A DNA stretch of 64,000 bases from CALBPI01 sp038531945. Its GTDB lineage: Bacteria > Pseudomonadota > Gammaproteobacteria > Steroidobacterales > Woeseiaceae. The DNA lies in contig JBCBBH010000004.1 in the NCBI GenBank assembly GCA_038531945.1, positions 1-64,000 on the forward strand, given 5' to 3'. Made by a program: the position numbers and the translations under genes. Below, in pieces: positions 34,034-43,079 of the stretch. The notes beneath the pieces were generated by a model. That model did not search any database. It was given only the letters and a program-made list of their open reading frames with translations, and had not been told where the DNA came from. Numbering within the stretch: the first letter of the stretch is position 1; every line of letters starts with the position of its first letter.

Positions 34034-36658
34034 TCAAACACGCTCCAATGTCCATTCCTGCGCTGGCAACCGCATATTGTACTGTGACGCCATGACGCGC
34101 CCGTATGCGCCCGCGTTCGCAATCAGCAGAACATCACCCTCCTGTGTTGGCGGCAACAGTCGCTCCGTCCCGAGCTTGTCGCCCGATTCACAGATTGGAC
34201 CGACCACGTTCACAAGCTCAGTGGCGTCGTCGCCGAATCGAGTCAAATTGACGATTTCATGGTAAGCCCCGTACAACGCCGGCCGAATCAGAGAATTCAT
34301 GCCGGTGGCAACACCGACATAGCGCGCCTGACCCTTGCCTTTGAGCTGAGTGACTCGCGCCAACAACACACCCGCCTGCGCCACGATGAAACGACCCGGT
34401 TCCAGCCAAATCGATAGATTCGGATGTTTGGCCCTTACCGCCCCCAACGACGTATCGAGTTGCTTCATATCGAGCGAGCGATCGCCGGGTTTTTCCGGAA
34501 TACCCAACCCGCCGCCAAGATCCAGAGTTTCGACGTCCGGAAACCAGCGCGCGGCAGCCGCGAGGATATCCGCCACTTCACTCCAGGAATCGGGCTTGGT
34601 GATGCCGCTGCCGGAATGGGCATGAATGCCGATAACTCGACATTCGACTTGCGCTGCTAGCTCAGACGCGCGCTCCAGTTCGAAAAGCGGAATACCAAAT
34701 TTTGATTGATTGCCGGCCGTCTTGACGTGTTCGTGATGCCCTTGACCCTGCCCTGGATCAACGCGCAGGAAAACACTTCGGCCGCGCAACAGTTCGCCCC
34801 AATGTTCGAGCACAAACAGATTGTCGAGCGTTACGAACGCGCCTACGTCAAATCCAACCTGATAGTCAGATTTTTGCGCAAAATTCGGTGTGTACAACAG
34901 TCGCTTTGGATCGATCGTGGGGAAGCGTTTGACGACGGCATTTAGTTCACCCGGCGACACGCATTCGAAACCCATGTCAGCTTCAAACACCGTATCGAGA
35001 ATGGCGTCGTGTCCGTTTGCCTTCATCGCATAAAACACACGCTCGACGTTGTTCAAGTCTTGCAACGCACTAATCGACGCCTTTACCGTCTGTAAATCGT
35101 AGACATAGGCGGACTGTTGGTCGCCGAACTGTTCCAGCAATGCTTCACGATGGCTCACCCACCATGCAGGGGATGAGGTCTCGGGTTGTTCGAACTGCTG
35201 CTGCAAAGACTCCCACGTGGGTCCGAGCGACGGGTCACGCGTGGCGTCACGCATGACCTCAGGGTGCAGTTTTTGCACTAACCGGAAGCCCTGCGACTGA
35301 TCCACAACAACCGTGAAATTCAAATCGTTAGCTGCCTGACTGATCAAGTGCAGACGGTGTTCTTCGAACGTTGCAAAAGCGGACCCAAGCCGCGCAATGG
35401 TCGCGCGAATTTTTCGCCCAACGAGGCTGACCGCCGCGCAATCGGACAACAGTTTCACGCGACATAACGGTCGCAGCGCATCCACCAATCGTTCGAGAGA
35501 CTCATGATCGATGTCGTCGGGGCTGGCGTCGAGCGAGACCGTCACATTGCTCTCAGACGTGGAAACCAGTCCCACAGAAACGCCATGCTCCGCGAACACA
35601 CCAAAAACTTGCGCCAGGAAGCCGACCTGGTGCCACATGCCGATACTCTCCATCGAGAGCAATGTGATGTTCTCACGCAAGGATATCGCTTTGACACACG
35701 GTCGCTCGTCTCGAGTGCTCGCGCCGACCAGCGTGCCTGGCAGATCCGGACGTGACGTACAACGCACGAACAAAGGAATGTTGTACTGCGCCAATGGCTC
35801 GATCGATCGAGGATGCAGTACGAGCCCGCCCGCGGACGCAATCTCCTGTGCCTCTTCATAGTCGAGTTCGGTCAGCAATCGGGCCGCCGGTACGATACGA
35901 GGATCAGCGCTAAACATCCCGGGCACGTCGGTCCAAATCTCGACCCGTTCTGCCTGTAGCTTTGCGCCAAAATATGACGCCGAGGTATCTGACCCGCCTC
36001 GCCCGAGCACCACGGTATCGCCATCCGAATTTCGTGCGATAAAACCCTGCGTTAGGTGAATGCCTGGCTTCGTAATCCGCTCGGCCAAATCCGAATCCGG
36101 CTCGTACGAGCAAGTTGCTGAAAGATAGTCTTGACGGGTACGCCCTGACGTCTCGGAGCACAATAACGCTCGCGCGTCCTGCCAGCTAACCTCGATCCCC
36201 TGTTTGTCGAGCCAAGCCGCACTGAGTCGCGTCGCCATCAACTCACCGGTCGCGAGCACTCGCGCTGCGATTCTCGGTGTCGCCTCCCGAATCAGCCGCA
36301 CGCCGGCCAGTAATTGTCGCAACTCCGCGAGATCGTTGCCGAGCAACTCATCGACATCGACATCGAACGCAGTGGCTAGAGGTATGTGCGCCGAACGAAT
36401 GTCGGCAGCATCCGGCCCATCGCTATCGGCAATTGCTGCATCCAGCGCCATTTGGAGCATATCGCTGACACCGCGAATCGCGGAATGCACCACGAGGACC
36501 CGGTGACCGTCGCTCAATCGCTGCTTCAGTCGCGCCGCGATCATGCGCCAGTTCAGTAACGTCGCAACGCTCGAACCGCCAAACTTCATGACAACCCATC
36601 CGGGTTGCAGGCTATCTCGAGTACGCCCCGATTCGAATGCCGCTTCGGACTGTGTCAT
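34034..36658 (-). CDS. lysAC: Fused aspartate kinase / diaminopimelate decarboxylase
   Basis: 874 residues. Residues about 20-460 are aspartokinase: VMKFGGSSVATL at the start, LGRGGSDTSASYFGA and an ACT region (LLSMESIGMWHQVGFLAQVFGVFAEHGVSVGLVS). Residues about 490-870 are a PLP-dependent diaminopimelate decarboxylase: the lysine in FYAMKANGHDAIL, GIHAHSGSGI, LDLGGGLGIP and WLEPGRFIVAQAGVLL. One chain therefore catalyses the first and last steps of lysine synthesis. Such fusions are known in Xanthomonas, Xylella and some other gammaproteobacteria. The start overlaps the ilvD stop by ATGA. Lysine feedback on the ACT domains is expected. Confidence 0.95.
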   Translation of the reverse strand: MTQSEAAFESGRTRDSLQPGWVVMKFGGSSVATLLNWRMIAARLKQRLSDGHRVLVVHSAIRGVSDMLQMALDAAIADSDGPDAADIRSAHIPLATAFDVDVDELLGNDLAELRQLLAGVRLIREATPRIAARVLATGELMATRLSAAWLDKQGIEVSWQDARALLCSETSGRTRQDYLSATCSYEPDSDLAERITKPGIHLTQGFIARNSDGDTVVLGRGGSDTSASYFGAKLQAERVEIWTDVPGMFSADPRIVPAARLLTELDYEEAQEIASAGGLVLHPRSIEPLAQYNIPLFVRCTSRPDLPGTLVGASTRDERPCVKAISLRENITLLSMESIGMWHQVGFLAQVFGVFAEHGVSVGLVSTSESNVTVSLDASPDDIDHESLERLVDALRPLCRVKLLSDCAAVSLVGRKIRATIARLGSAFATFEEHRLHLISQAANDLNFTVVVDQSQGFRLVQKLHPEVMRDATRDPSLGPTWESLQQQFEQPETSSPAWWVSHREALLEQFGDQQSAYVYDLQTVKASISALQDLNNVERVFYAMKANGHDAILDTVFEADMGFECVSPGELNAVVKRFPTIDPKRLLYTPNFAQKSDYQVGFDVGAFVTLDNLFVLEHWGELLRGRSVFLRVDPGQGQGHHEHVKTAGNQSKFGIPLFELERASELAAQVECRVIGIHAHSGSGITKPDSWSEVADILAAAARWFPDVETLDLGGGLGIPEKPGDRSLDMKQLDTSLGAVRAKHPNLSIWLEPGRFIVAQAGVLLARVTQLKGKGQARYVGVATGMNSLIRPALYGAYHEIVNLTRFGDDATELVNVVGPICESGDKLGTERLLPPTQEGDVLLIANAGAYGRVMASQYNMRLPAQEWTLERV

Positions 36659-38343
36659 CTGTCGTCAAACGCGTCGGTCACGGCGCCCTTGGATGCGGAG
36701 GCGACCTGGGCTGCGTATTTTGCCAAGGCACCCCTTGTCGCTGCCGGTTTGGGCGCTTTCCACTGTGACCGGCGGGCACCGAGGACGGCTTCGTCCAATG
36801 CGACGTCGATCTTCCGGTTGACGGCGTCGATGCGGATTCGGTCTCCCTCCTCGACCAACGCCAGCGGGCCACCGACCGCCGCTTCAGGCGAAACATGTCC
36901 AACCACAAAGCCGTGACTGCCACCGGAGAATCTGCCATCGGTAATCAGAGCGACCTTATCGCCAAGTCCCCGTCCCATAATGGCACTGGTCGGGCTCAGC
37001 ATCTCTCGCATCCCGGGACCTCCGCGAGGGCCTTCATAGCGAATTACGATGACATCGCCAGCAACAATGTCGCCGTCGAGGATCGCCTGCAACGCCGGCT
37101 CTTCGCCATCGAAAACTCGTGCGCGACCCTCGAATGCTTCGCCCTCTTTTCCGGTAATCTTGGCGACTGCGCCTTCAGGTGCGACATTTCCGTACAACAC
37201 AACGAGATGGCTGTCGGGCTTGATAGGGTCGTTCAGCGAGCGAATGATATCCTGTCCATCAGGGTACGCCGCGACAGCTTGCAGGTCTTCCGCCAGTGTC
37301 TTTCCGGTCACCGTTTTGACATCGCCGTGCAACAATCCTGCCTCAAGCAGCGTGCGCATTAGCGGTCGAATCCCGCCAATTGCGACCAATGCCGACATCG
37401 AATAGCGACCGCTTGGCTTCAGGTCAGCGAGAACCGGCACACGGGCGCCAATTCGTGTGAAGTCATCGAGGTCCAGATCAACCCCTATCGCGTGCGCCAT
37501 GCCTAACAGGTGCAACACCGCGTTGGTCGAGCCGCCCAACGCAATCACGACAGTGATGGCGTTCTCGAACGCAGACCGGGTCATGATATCGCTGGGCTTT
37601 ATATCTTCCGAGACAAGTTTGACGACCGCCTGCCCTGCGCTCGCTGCATCGACGCGTTTGTCACTCGAGACAGCCTCTTGCGCTGAACTTCCAGGCAGAC
37701 TCATTCCGAGTGCTTCGATCGCCGATGCCATCGTATTCGCGGTGTACATGCCACCGCATGCACCGGCCCCCGGAATCGCGGTTCGCTCAACTTCCAGTAA
37801 CCCGGCGTCGTCGATATCCCCGCTCGCGTGTCGCCCGACGGCTTCAAACACAGATACGATATCGCGTCCTTCTGCACCCGGTTGAATGGTTCCGCCATAG
37901 ACGAAAATCGACGGGCGATTGAGTCGGGCCATAGCAATCAGGCAGCCGGGCATGTTTTTGTCGCAGCCGCCGATGGTAACTAACCCGTCGAATCCTTGTG
38001 CACCGGCTACTGCCTCGATGGAGTCGGCTATGATTTCGCGTGACACCAACGAGTAACGCATCCCGGGTGTACCCATGGAAATGCCATCGGAAACGCTGAT
38101 GGTGTTGAACTCAACCGGTTTGCCATTTGCTTGTGCGACGCCGTCAGCTGCATGTTTAGCAAGATCGTCAATATGCATGTTGCATGGCGTCACCATGCTC
38201 CAGGTCGACGCAATTCCGACCTGAGTCTTGCCAAAATCCGAGTCTTCAAAACCGACCGCGCGAAGCATCGCGCGGCTGGGTGCCTGCGCGACGCCATCGA
38301 CGATCACCCGAGAGTGTTGTCGCTTGTCTTTGCTATTGCTCAT
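36655..38343 (-). CDS. ilvD: Dihydroxy-acid dehydratase
   Basis: 562 residues from ATG 38343, chosen to give the usual start (KDKRQHSRVIVDGVAQAPSRAMLRA); the frame extends upstream into the kinase gene. Fe-S cysteines are in TPCNMHIDDLA, IGGCDKNMPGC and GAGACGGMYTANTMASAIEALG. IRYEGPRGGPGMREML and LITDGRFSGGSHG are further family marks. It makes 2-oxoisovalerate and 2-oxo-3-methylvalerate for Val, Leu and Ile. It lies between a membrane kinase gene (11-base overlap) and lysAC, apart from ilvC. Confidence 0.96.
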   Translation of the reverse strand: MSNSKDKRQHSRVIVDGVAQAPSRAMLRAVGFEDSDFGKTQVGIASTWSMVTPCNMHIDDLAKHAADGVAQANGKPVEFNTISVSDGISMGTPGMRYSLVSREIIADSIEAVAGAQGFDGLVTIGGCDKNMPGCLIAMARLNRPSIFVYGGTIQPGAEGRDIVSVFEAVGRHASGDIDDAGLLEVERTAIPGAGACGGMYTANTMASAIEALGMSLPGSSAQEAVSSDKRVDAASAGQAVVKLVSEDIKPSDIMTRSAFENAITVVIALGGSTNAVLHLLGMAHAIGVDLDLDDFTRIGARVPVLADLKPSGRYSMSALVAIGGIRPLMRTLLEAGLLHGDVKTVTGKTLAEDLQAVAAYPDGQDIIRSLNDPIKPDSHLVVLYGNVAPEGAVAKITGKEGEAFEGRARVFDGEEPALQAILDGDIVAGDVIVIRYEGPRGGPGMREMLSPTSAIMGRGLGDKVALITDGRFSGGSHGFVVGHVSPEAAVGGPLALVEEGDRIRIDAVNRKIDVALDEAVLGARRSQWKAPKPAATRGALAKYAAQVASASKGAVTDAFDDR

Positions 38344-40540
38344 CGTCGTCGAGTATACGCACTGTGACATTGCTCTGGACAGAGTCCTTTGCAATCTCCG
38401 ACATATGATAAACCGACAATAACTCCACGCCCTCAGCAAGCGAATCCTGTACCAGAGGGATCACGATCGTGACGGCCTGTTCCCCTTGAGCGAACTCAAC
38501 GGACATCTCCGACGCGACGACAAAGTCGTCATCCGGTGTAGCGCTGATCGCATCGACTTGGAGCGGTACCTCCAATGCCACTTGAGTGGCGTTCAAACGC
38601 CACAACGTCAAGCTCACTGCACCCGAGGATTCCGTTACTTCAACGATGTCGCGATCAAAACTAAGCGCATCCTCGGCGAGTGACTCACCGATACGTTGCA
38701 ACTCATCATCGACCATTCGAAGCGTCAACGATGCGAGCGCGCGACGATCGGCCTGCGCGACAACCAGTACATCGACATCAAACGTCGGTTGGATCATCAG
38801 ATCATCGACATGCTCGACAACAATTTCGACCGAGTTCCGACTGACATCCGACGCCTCCGGGTCTGCAAGCGACAAGCGCAAGGCTTCACGTACGGGCTGA
38901 CGCAGCGCCTCTTCGCCAAACTGCCGAACGAAGGAAAGCTGATCGGCAGACACCGAATCCGGTAACTCGATTCGGATCGCTGTCGGCCCATCACCCTCCA
39001 TCAGCACGAGAGTGCCTTCCGGAATAGCGGTCGCTTGCGGGTCAATCGAAAGTTGAAGCGCGGGCGCAGGACCGGCCTCGGCAACGACGTTGGCTGAAGT
39101 CACCATGAACTCGACAACCGGTACGGGTTGTGACGGACTTGGCGGTGCGACCTCATCGGGCTCGGACTCTACCACTGCCGTCACCGCCACTTCCGGCAGC
39201 ACTGCTTCGATCGGCGCATTGAACGTCGGTGAATAGATCGCAAGCACCGACAACGCGATAATCACAAAAGCGGCGGCCGTCGCCCACGGCCAATAACTAG
39301 CCATCGAGCGTCGCTTGTCGACCAGTCTCAAATCGGTCAGAAAATCCGCCACAGACTGCGTCCGCGAAGACTCATCCAAATCAAGCGCGCGCGTCAGTCC
39401 CCGCCAGACCGGCGGGTCCACACCGGGGAATTTGGGCGGCAACAGACCCTCTTCCTTCGCCTCGCGTGCAGTTTTGTTACGAAACACCCGGGCGCCGCTC
39501 AGTATGCGATACGCAAGACACGCCAGGGAAAAAACATCGTCGACCGGGCGTGGCGATTGCCCTGACAACACCGCCGGACTCGCATACGCCGGCGTTGCTG
39601 CCTTTAGAAAAGCGTTGTCCTCCGGCGTGGCGATCCCGACCGAACCACCGCGCGCACGGGCAATCCCGAAATCCAGCAACTTGACTTCACCATTGGGCAG
39701 CAACATGACATTGCCGGGCTTGACGTCTGCGTGCGTCACACCCATTTGGTGCGCGTGCTCGAGTGCTGCACCGATATCGCCGATGATTTTCATCGCCTGG
39801 TCCCGATCGAGCGCCTGCGTGTCTGATTCGGCGAGAACTTCGCTCAAGGACTTGCCGTCCAACCATTCCATGACGAGGAAAACGAGATCGCCACTTCGGT
39901 CGAGATCGAGAAAACGAACAATCGCCGGATGATTGAGATATCGCCCCTTGGTTGCTTCCTGTTGAAGCGCTCGCATCGCGCTGGCATGACCGGCATAGTC
40001 GGGCGCAAGCACCTTGATGGCAACGACCGGCTGTCCGCCCTCGGCCTCGGCTTGCCGTCGATCAATCGCCTTGTACACAACGCCCATACTGCCGCCTGCG
40101 GCACGCCCGATGATCTCAAACCGATCGCGCAGCAAGGCGCCGATCTCAAGGGACGTGACTGTTGCCGGCTGAGACGATTCACGAACCTCTGGCAGTTCGA
40201 TGACGACCTCTTCCACCAGACTCGCATCGGTGCTCGTCAGCTCAAGTTCATTGGTCTGCTGCGCGGTGTAGGTGAATTCTGTAGGTGTTGTCGCGTGTTC
40301 CTCATCGGTGATTTTATCGATGTCGCGCAACAGCAGTCGCTGTATGGGTTCCGGAATTAAACCGCGTCGGGAGTAGTCATTGACCATCGACGATAAAGAA
40401 GCAGCCGTGCCAGGGTTCTCGTAAAGGACGTTCAGGAGCTCATCCCGGAACTCTCCAATCGTACGCTCGCCACTGATCAACTGCTCGATAGCAAGCAGCA
40501 CATTCTGGGGTGGTTCGCCGATACCGTACCCGTCGTTCAC
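38333..40540 (-). CDS. Membrane Ser/Thr protein kinase with Calx-beta-like C-terminus
   Basis: 735 residues. An N-terminal helical region (1-130) precedes a Hanks-type kinase (about 140-405): Gly-rich loop GRAAGGSMGVVYKA, Lys176 in VAIKVL, catalytic loop HADVKPGN (Asp272) and DFG at 290. One membrane helix follows (about 416-436), then a Pro/Glu-rich linker and a large extracytoplasmic region. The last ~110 residues, with SATPDDDFVVASEMSVEFAQGEQAVTIVIPLV and ILDDDE at the end, resemble a Calx-beta domain. HRD is replaced by HAD, so it is a non-RD kinase but otherwise complete. The start is GTG 40540 in a GTGA overlap with the oxidoreductase gene. Placement directly before ilvD and lysAC is unusual. 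Confidence 0.85.
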   Translation of the reverse strand: MNDGYGIGEPPQNVLLAIEQLISGERTIGEFRDELLNVLYENPGTAASLSSMVNDYSRRGLIPEPIQRLLLRDIDKITDEEHATTPTEFTYTAQQTNELELTSTDASLVEEVVIELPEVRESSQPATVTSLEIGALLRDRFEIIGRAAGGSMGVVYKAIDRRQAEAEGGQPVVAIKVLAPDYAGHASAMRALQQEATKGRYLNHPAIVRFLDLDRSGDLVFLVMEWLDGKSLSEVLAESDTQALDRDQAMKIIGDIGAALEHAHQMGVTHADVKPGNVMLLPNGEVKLLDFGIARARGGSVGIATPEDNAFLKAATPAYASPAVLSGQSPRPVDDVFSLACLAYRILSGARVFRNKTAREAKEEGLLPPKFPGVDPPVWRGLTRALDLDESSRTQSVADFLTDLRLVDKRRSMASYWPWATAAAFVIIALSVLAIYSPTFNAPIEAVLPEVAVTAVVESEPDEVAPPSPSQPVPVVEFMVTSANVVAEAGPAPALQLSIDPQATAIPEGTLVLMEGDGPTAIRIELPDSVSADQLSFVRQFGEEALRQPVREALRLSLADPEASDVSRNSVEIVVEHVDDLMIQPTFDVDVLVVAQADRRALASLTLRMVDDELQRIGESLAEDALSFDRDIVEVTESSGAVSLTLWRLNATQVALEVPLQVDAISATPDDDFVVASEMSVEFAQGEQAVTIVIPLVQDSLAEGVELLSVYHMSEIAKDSVQSNVTVRILDDDEQ

Positions 40541-41943
40541 AACATCTTCCCCGGGTTCATGAGACCGAGAGGATCAAACTGCTGTTTGAGCTGTCGCATC
40601 AAAGACAATCCCATCTCACCGACTTGCTGGCCCAGCTCCTCGCGCTTCAGCAAGCCAACACCGTGCTCTGCACTGATGGTTCCCCCGAGCTCAACCACAA
40701 GCGAGTAAACGGCCGCATGTATCGCCGCTCGCCGCAACTCGATATCACTCCGGTCCGTGTGTTGTGGGCTGGCAACCGTAAAGTGCAGGTTGCCATCGCC
40801 GATGTGCCCGAAGACAAACAACTGAAACATGTCCTGCTCGCGACGAATCTCCGCCGGCACCCGCCGAAGGAATTCACCGATCCTGGATACCGGTAGTCCG
40901 ATGTCGTGCTTGATGCAGGTTCCCGCCAACGTCTGTGCACCTGACGCGCTATGCCGAAACCGCCACAGCAAATCACGCTTGCTGGCATCGGTCGCGAGCA
41001 CGCTGTCGCTCAGCAACCCCCGCTCCTGCCAATCCAGGAACTGATCAAACACTGCGGATTCGTTCAGCTCAGCGTTGCTGCCTGCCAGCTCAATCAGCAC
41101 AAAGTTTGCGTCGTCGGAGGTCGCCAGTGGGGGGGATTGCTCGAGGTAGCGAGCGATGATCTCAACCGTTCCGCCTGAAAGATACTCAAATGCCGTAAGC
41201 AGATTTCCGAAGACATTTCGAACCCGCTCAAACAAAACCAGGACGTCGTCCAGCCCATCCGTCGCAAGCCACAGTGTGACGTTTTTTTCTGGCGCAGGGT
41301 ATAGACGCATCACAGCACCAGTGACGATGCCCAGAGTCCCCTCTGCACCGATAAATACCTGTTTAAGATCATAGCCCGCCGTGTCTTTTCGCAGCATCCG
41401 CATGCTATCGAAAATGCGCCCGTCAGGCATCACTACCTCAAGACCGAGAATCTGATCGCGCACGGTGCCGTAACGCACGACGTTCAACCCACCCGCGCCG
41501 GTCGAGATGTTGCCGCCGATTTGACAAGACTCCTCTGCCGACAAACTGAGAGGCAACAAAAGATCGTGTTCACTCGCCGCTCGTTGGGCATTGCCCAAGA
41601 TACATCCGGCGTCCAAAGCAATCGTTGCACCCAGCACGTCCACGTTGCGCGCACGGGCCATTCGCTCAAGCGAAATCATTATCTGCGACTTACTGGCAAC
41701 GGCCCCACCAACGAGGCCCGTATTCCCACCGACGGGAACCATCCCGACACCCGCGCTGTGGCATCGAGCGACGACGGCGCTCACCTCCCGAGTGGAAGCG
41801 GGTCGCACGACTGCCATGGCATCGGAACGGAACTGCCTGCGCCAATCCTGCAGGTACTTCGCTTTAGTGTCGTCGTCTGTCAGAACGTGCGGATTGCCGA
41901 CGACCGCCTCCAGATCTGAGAGCAGACTATCCATCGCTGACAA
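40537..41943 (-). CDS. FAD-binding oxidoreductase, GlcD / D-2-hydroxyglutarate dehydrogenase type
   Basis: 468 residues of the VAO/PCMH family. The FAD-binding domain shows VVRPASTREVSAVVARCHSAG, PVGGNTGLVGGAV, LSAEESCQIGGNISTGAGG and FIGAEGTLGIVTGAVMRLYP. The substrate domain has FGHIGDGNLHFTV and TISAEHGVGLLKREEL, the metal-binding and catalytic His motifs of D-lactate/D-2-hydroxyglutarate dehydrogenases. It oxidises a 2-hydroxy acid, probably D-2-hydroxyglutarate, with electrons to ETF or quinone. Start: ATG 41943, or the in-frame ATG 9 bases on; it overlaps the dehydratase gene by 17 bases. A link to SerA, which can make D-2-hydroxyglutarate, is only inference. Confidence 0.88.
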   Translation of the reverse strand: MSAMDSLLSDLEAVVGNPHVLTDDDTKAKYLQDWRRQFRSDAMAVVRPASTREVSAVVARCHSAGVGMVPVGGNTGLVGGAVASKSQIMISLERMARARNVDVLGATIALDAGCILGNAQRAASEHDLLLPLSLSAEESCQIGGNISTGAGGLNVVRYGTVRDQILGLEVVMPDGRIFDSMRMLRKDTAGYDLKQVFIGAEGTLGIVTGAVMRLYPAPEKNVTLWLATDGLDDVLVLFERVRNVFGNLLTAFEYLSGGTVEIIARYLEQSPPLATSDDANFVLIELAGSNAELNESAVFDQFLDWQERGLLSDSVLATDASKRDLLWRFRHSASGAQTLAGTCIKHDIGLPVSRIGEFLRRVPAEIRREQDMFQLFVFGHIGDGNLHFTVASPQHTDRSDIELRRAAIHAAVYSLVVELGGTISAEHGVGLLKREELGQQVGEMGLSLMRQLKQQFDPLGLMNPGKML

Positions 41944-42889
41944 GTCGGTGCCAGGAATCGTGATCGATATTGCTTCCGCAAAAAATTAGACCCACTCTCT
42001 TGCCGTCCAACTGTTCCGCCAGTGGCCCTCTCGCCGCAGCAGTCGCTGCGGCGCATGCCGGTTCAACAGCAAGACCCAGTTGCTCGTGTTGCAGCAACAT
42101 GGCTTCCCGAAGTGCCGCATCGGAAACCCGGACGACGTCGTCGAGATATTCCTGACAAAGCGCAAAGGAAATCGGCAGGGCCATCGGTGCGCCGAGACTA
42201 TCGGCGATCGTCTCGACTTTCTCGAGCACTAGCGCGCGACCAGCCTCGCGGCTCCGAAACATTGAGTCCGCCCCAAACGGTTCAACTCCGAAGACCTTAC
42301 ATTGAGGGAGGGTCTGCTTGATCGCGGCCGCGACACCTGCCGCCAGACCGCCGCCACCGACCGGCACGACAACTGCGCCAAGATCTGGATACTCAACGGC
42401 CAACTCGCGTCCCACGCCAGCGGTCCCCGCGGCGGTCGTTACACCTTCAAAAGGATGGATGACTACACGCTGCTCGTTGCTGACCAACTCGTCCATGATG
42501 TCGAAAGCCCGATGAACATCTGCCGCGAGGACCACCTCGGCGCCCAGCGCTTCACAACGTTGTACCCGGACGGCTGGCGCAGTCGCGGTCATGACGACTT
42601 TCGCGTTGGCACCCACGCTTGCTGCTGCAAATGCCGTCGCTATGGCGTGGTTCCCGGCACTGACAGCGGTCACGCCACAGCGGCGCGCATCCTCAACCCG
42701 CTCACGAATGTTCGCCAACGCGCCGCGCGCCTTGAACGTCCCGGTAACCTGGTACAACTCGAACTTTGCCACGACAGTGTTGGCAGTCGGCGCGAGCACG
42801 TGAGGCACTGACAGAGCGGGTGTTTTGCGGATTTTCGACCGGTTTGCGTCCAGAGTGGCGTCGATGCGCTCGAGAGATAGTGAGGTCAT
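41927..42889 (-). CDS. Threonine/serine dehydratase (PLP fold type II)
   Basis: 320 residues. The PLP lysine is in YQVTGTFKARGALANI, the phosphate-binding Gly loop is VVPVGGGGLAAGVAAAIK and the adenine-side motif is VSAGNHAIATAFAAA. It lacks the C-terminal ACT-like domains of biosynthetic IlvA and so resembles TdcB/serine racemase-type enzymes. It deaminates threonine to 2-oxobutyrate and/or serine to pyruvate. Being first in an operon with ilvD, it could feed isoleucine synthesis; specificity cannot be read. The 190 bases before it, shared with a divergent cyclase-like gene, show no clear site. Confidence 0.88.
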   Translation of the reverse strand: MTSLSLERIDATLDANRSKIRKTPALSVPHVLAPTANTVVAKFELYQVTGTFKARGALANIRERVEDARRCGVTAVSAGNHAIATAFAAASVGANAKVVMTATAPAVRVQRCEALGAEVVLAADVHRAFDIMDELVSNEQRVVIHPFEGVTTAAGTAGVGRELAVEYPDLGAVVVPVGGGGLAAGVAAAIKQTLPQCKVFGVEPFGADSMFRSREAGRALVLEKVETIADSLGAPMALPISFALCQEYLDDVVRVSDAALREAMLLQHEQLGLAVEPACAAATAAARGPLAEQLDGKRVGLIFCGSNIDHDSWHRLVSDG

Positions 42890-43079
42890 GCGTGCATGGA
42901 GGCTTATGTTTAGCGAGATTCGGCCGCTTTATCCTAAGAGCGGGCCTTGCATCAGCGCGGGGTCTTGATTAGCCTCGTGATGTTATCGCAGTTTCGGAAA
43001 TTTATCCCGTAACATCCAGCTTACGCTGTGCTTTTTCACCAACGGCCCGTTTCAGGAAGAAACGCGCAAAGAGGTAGAG

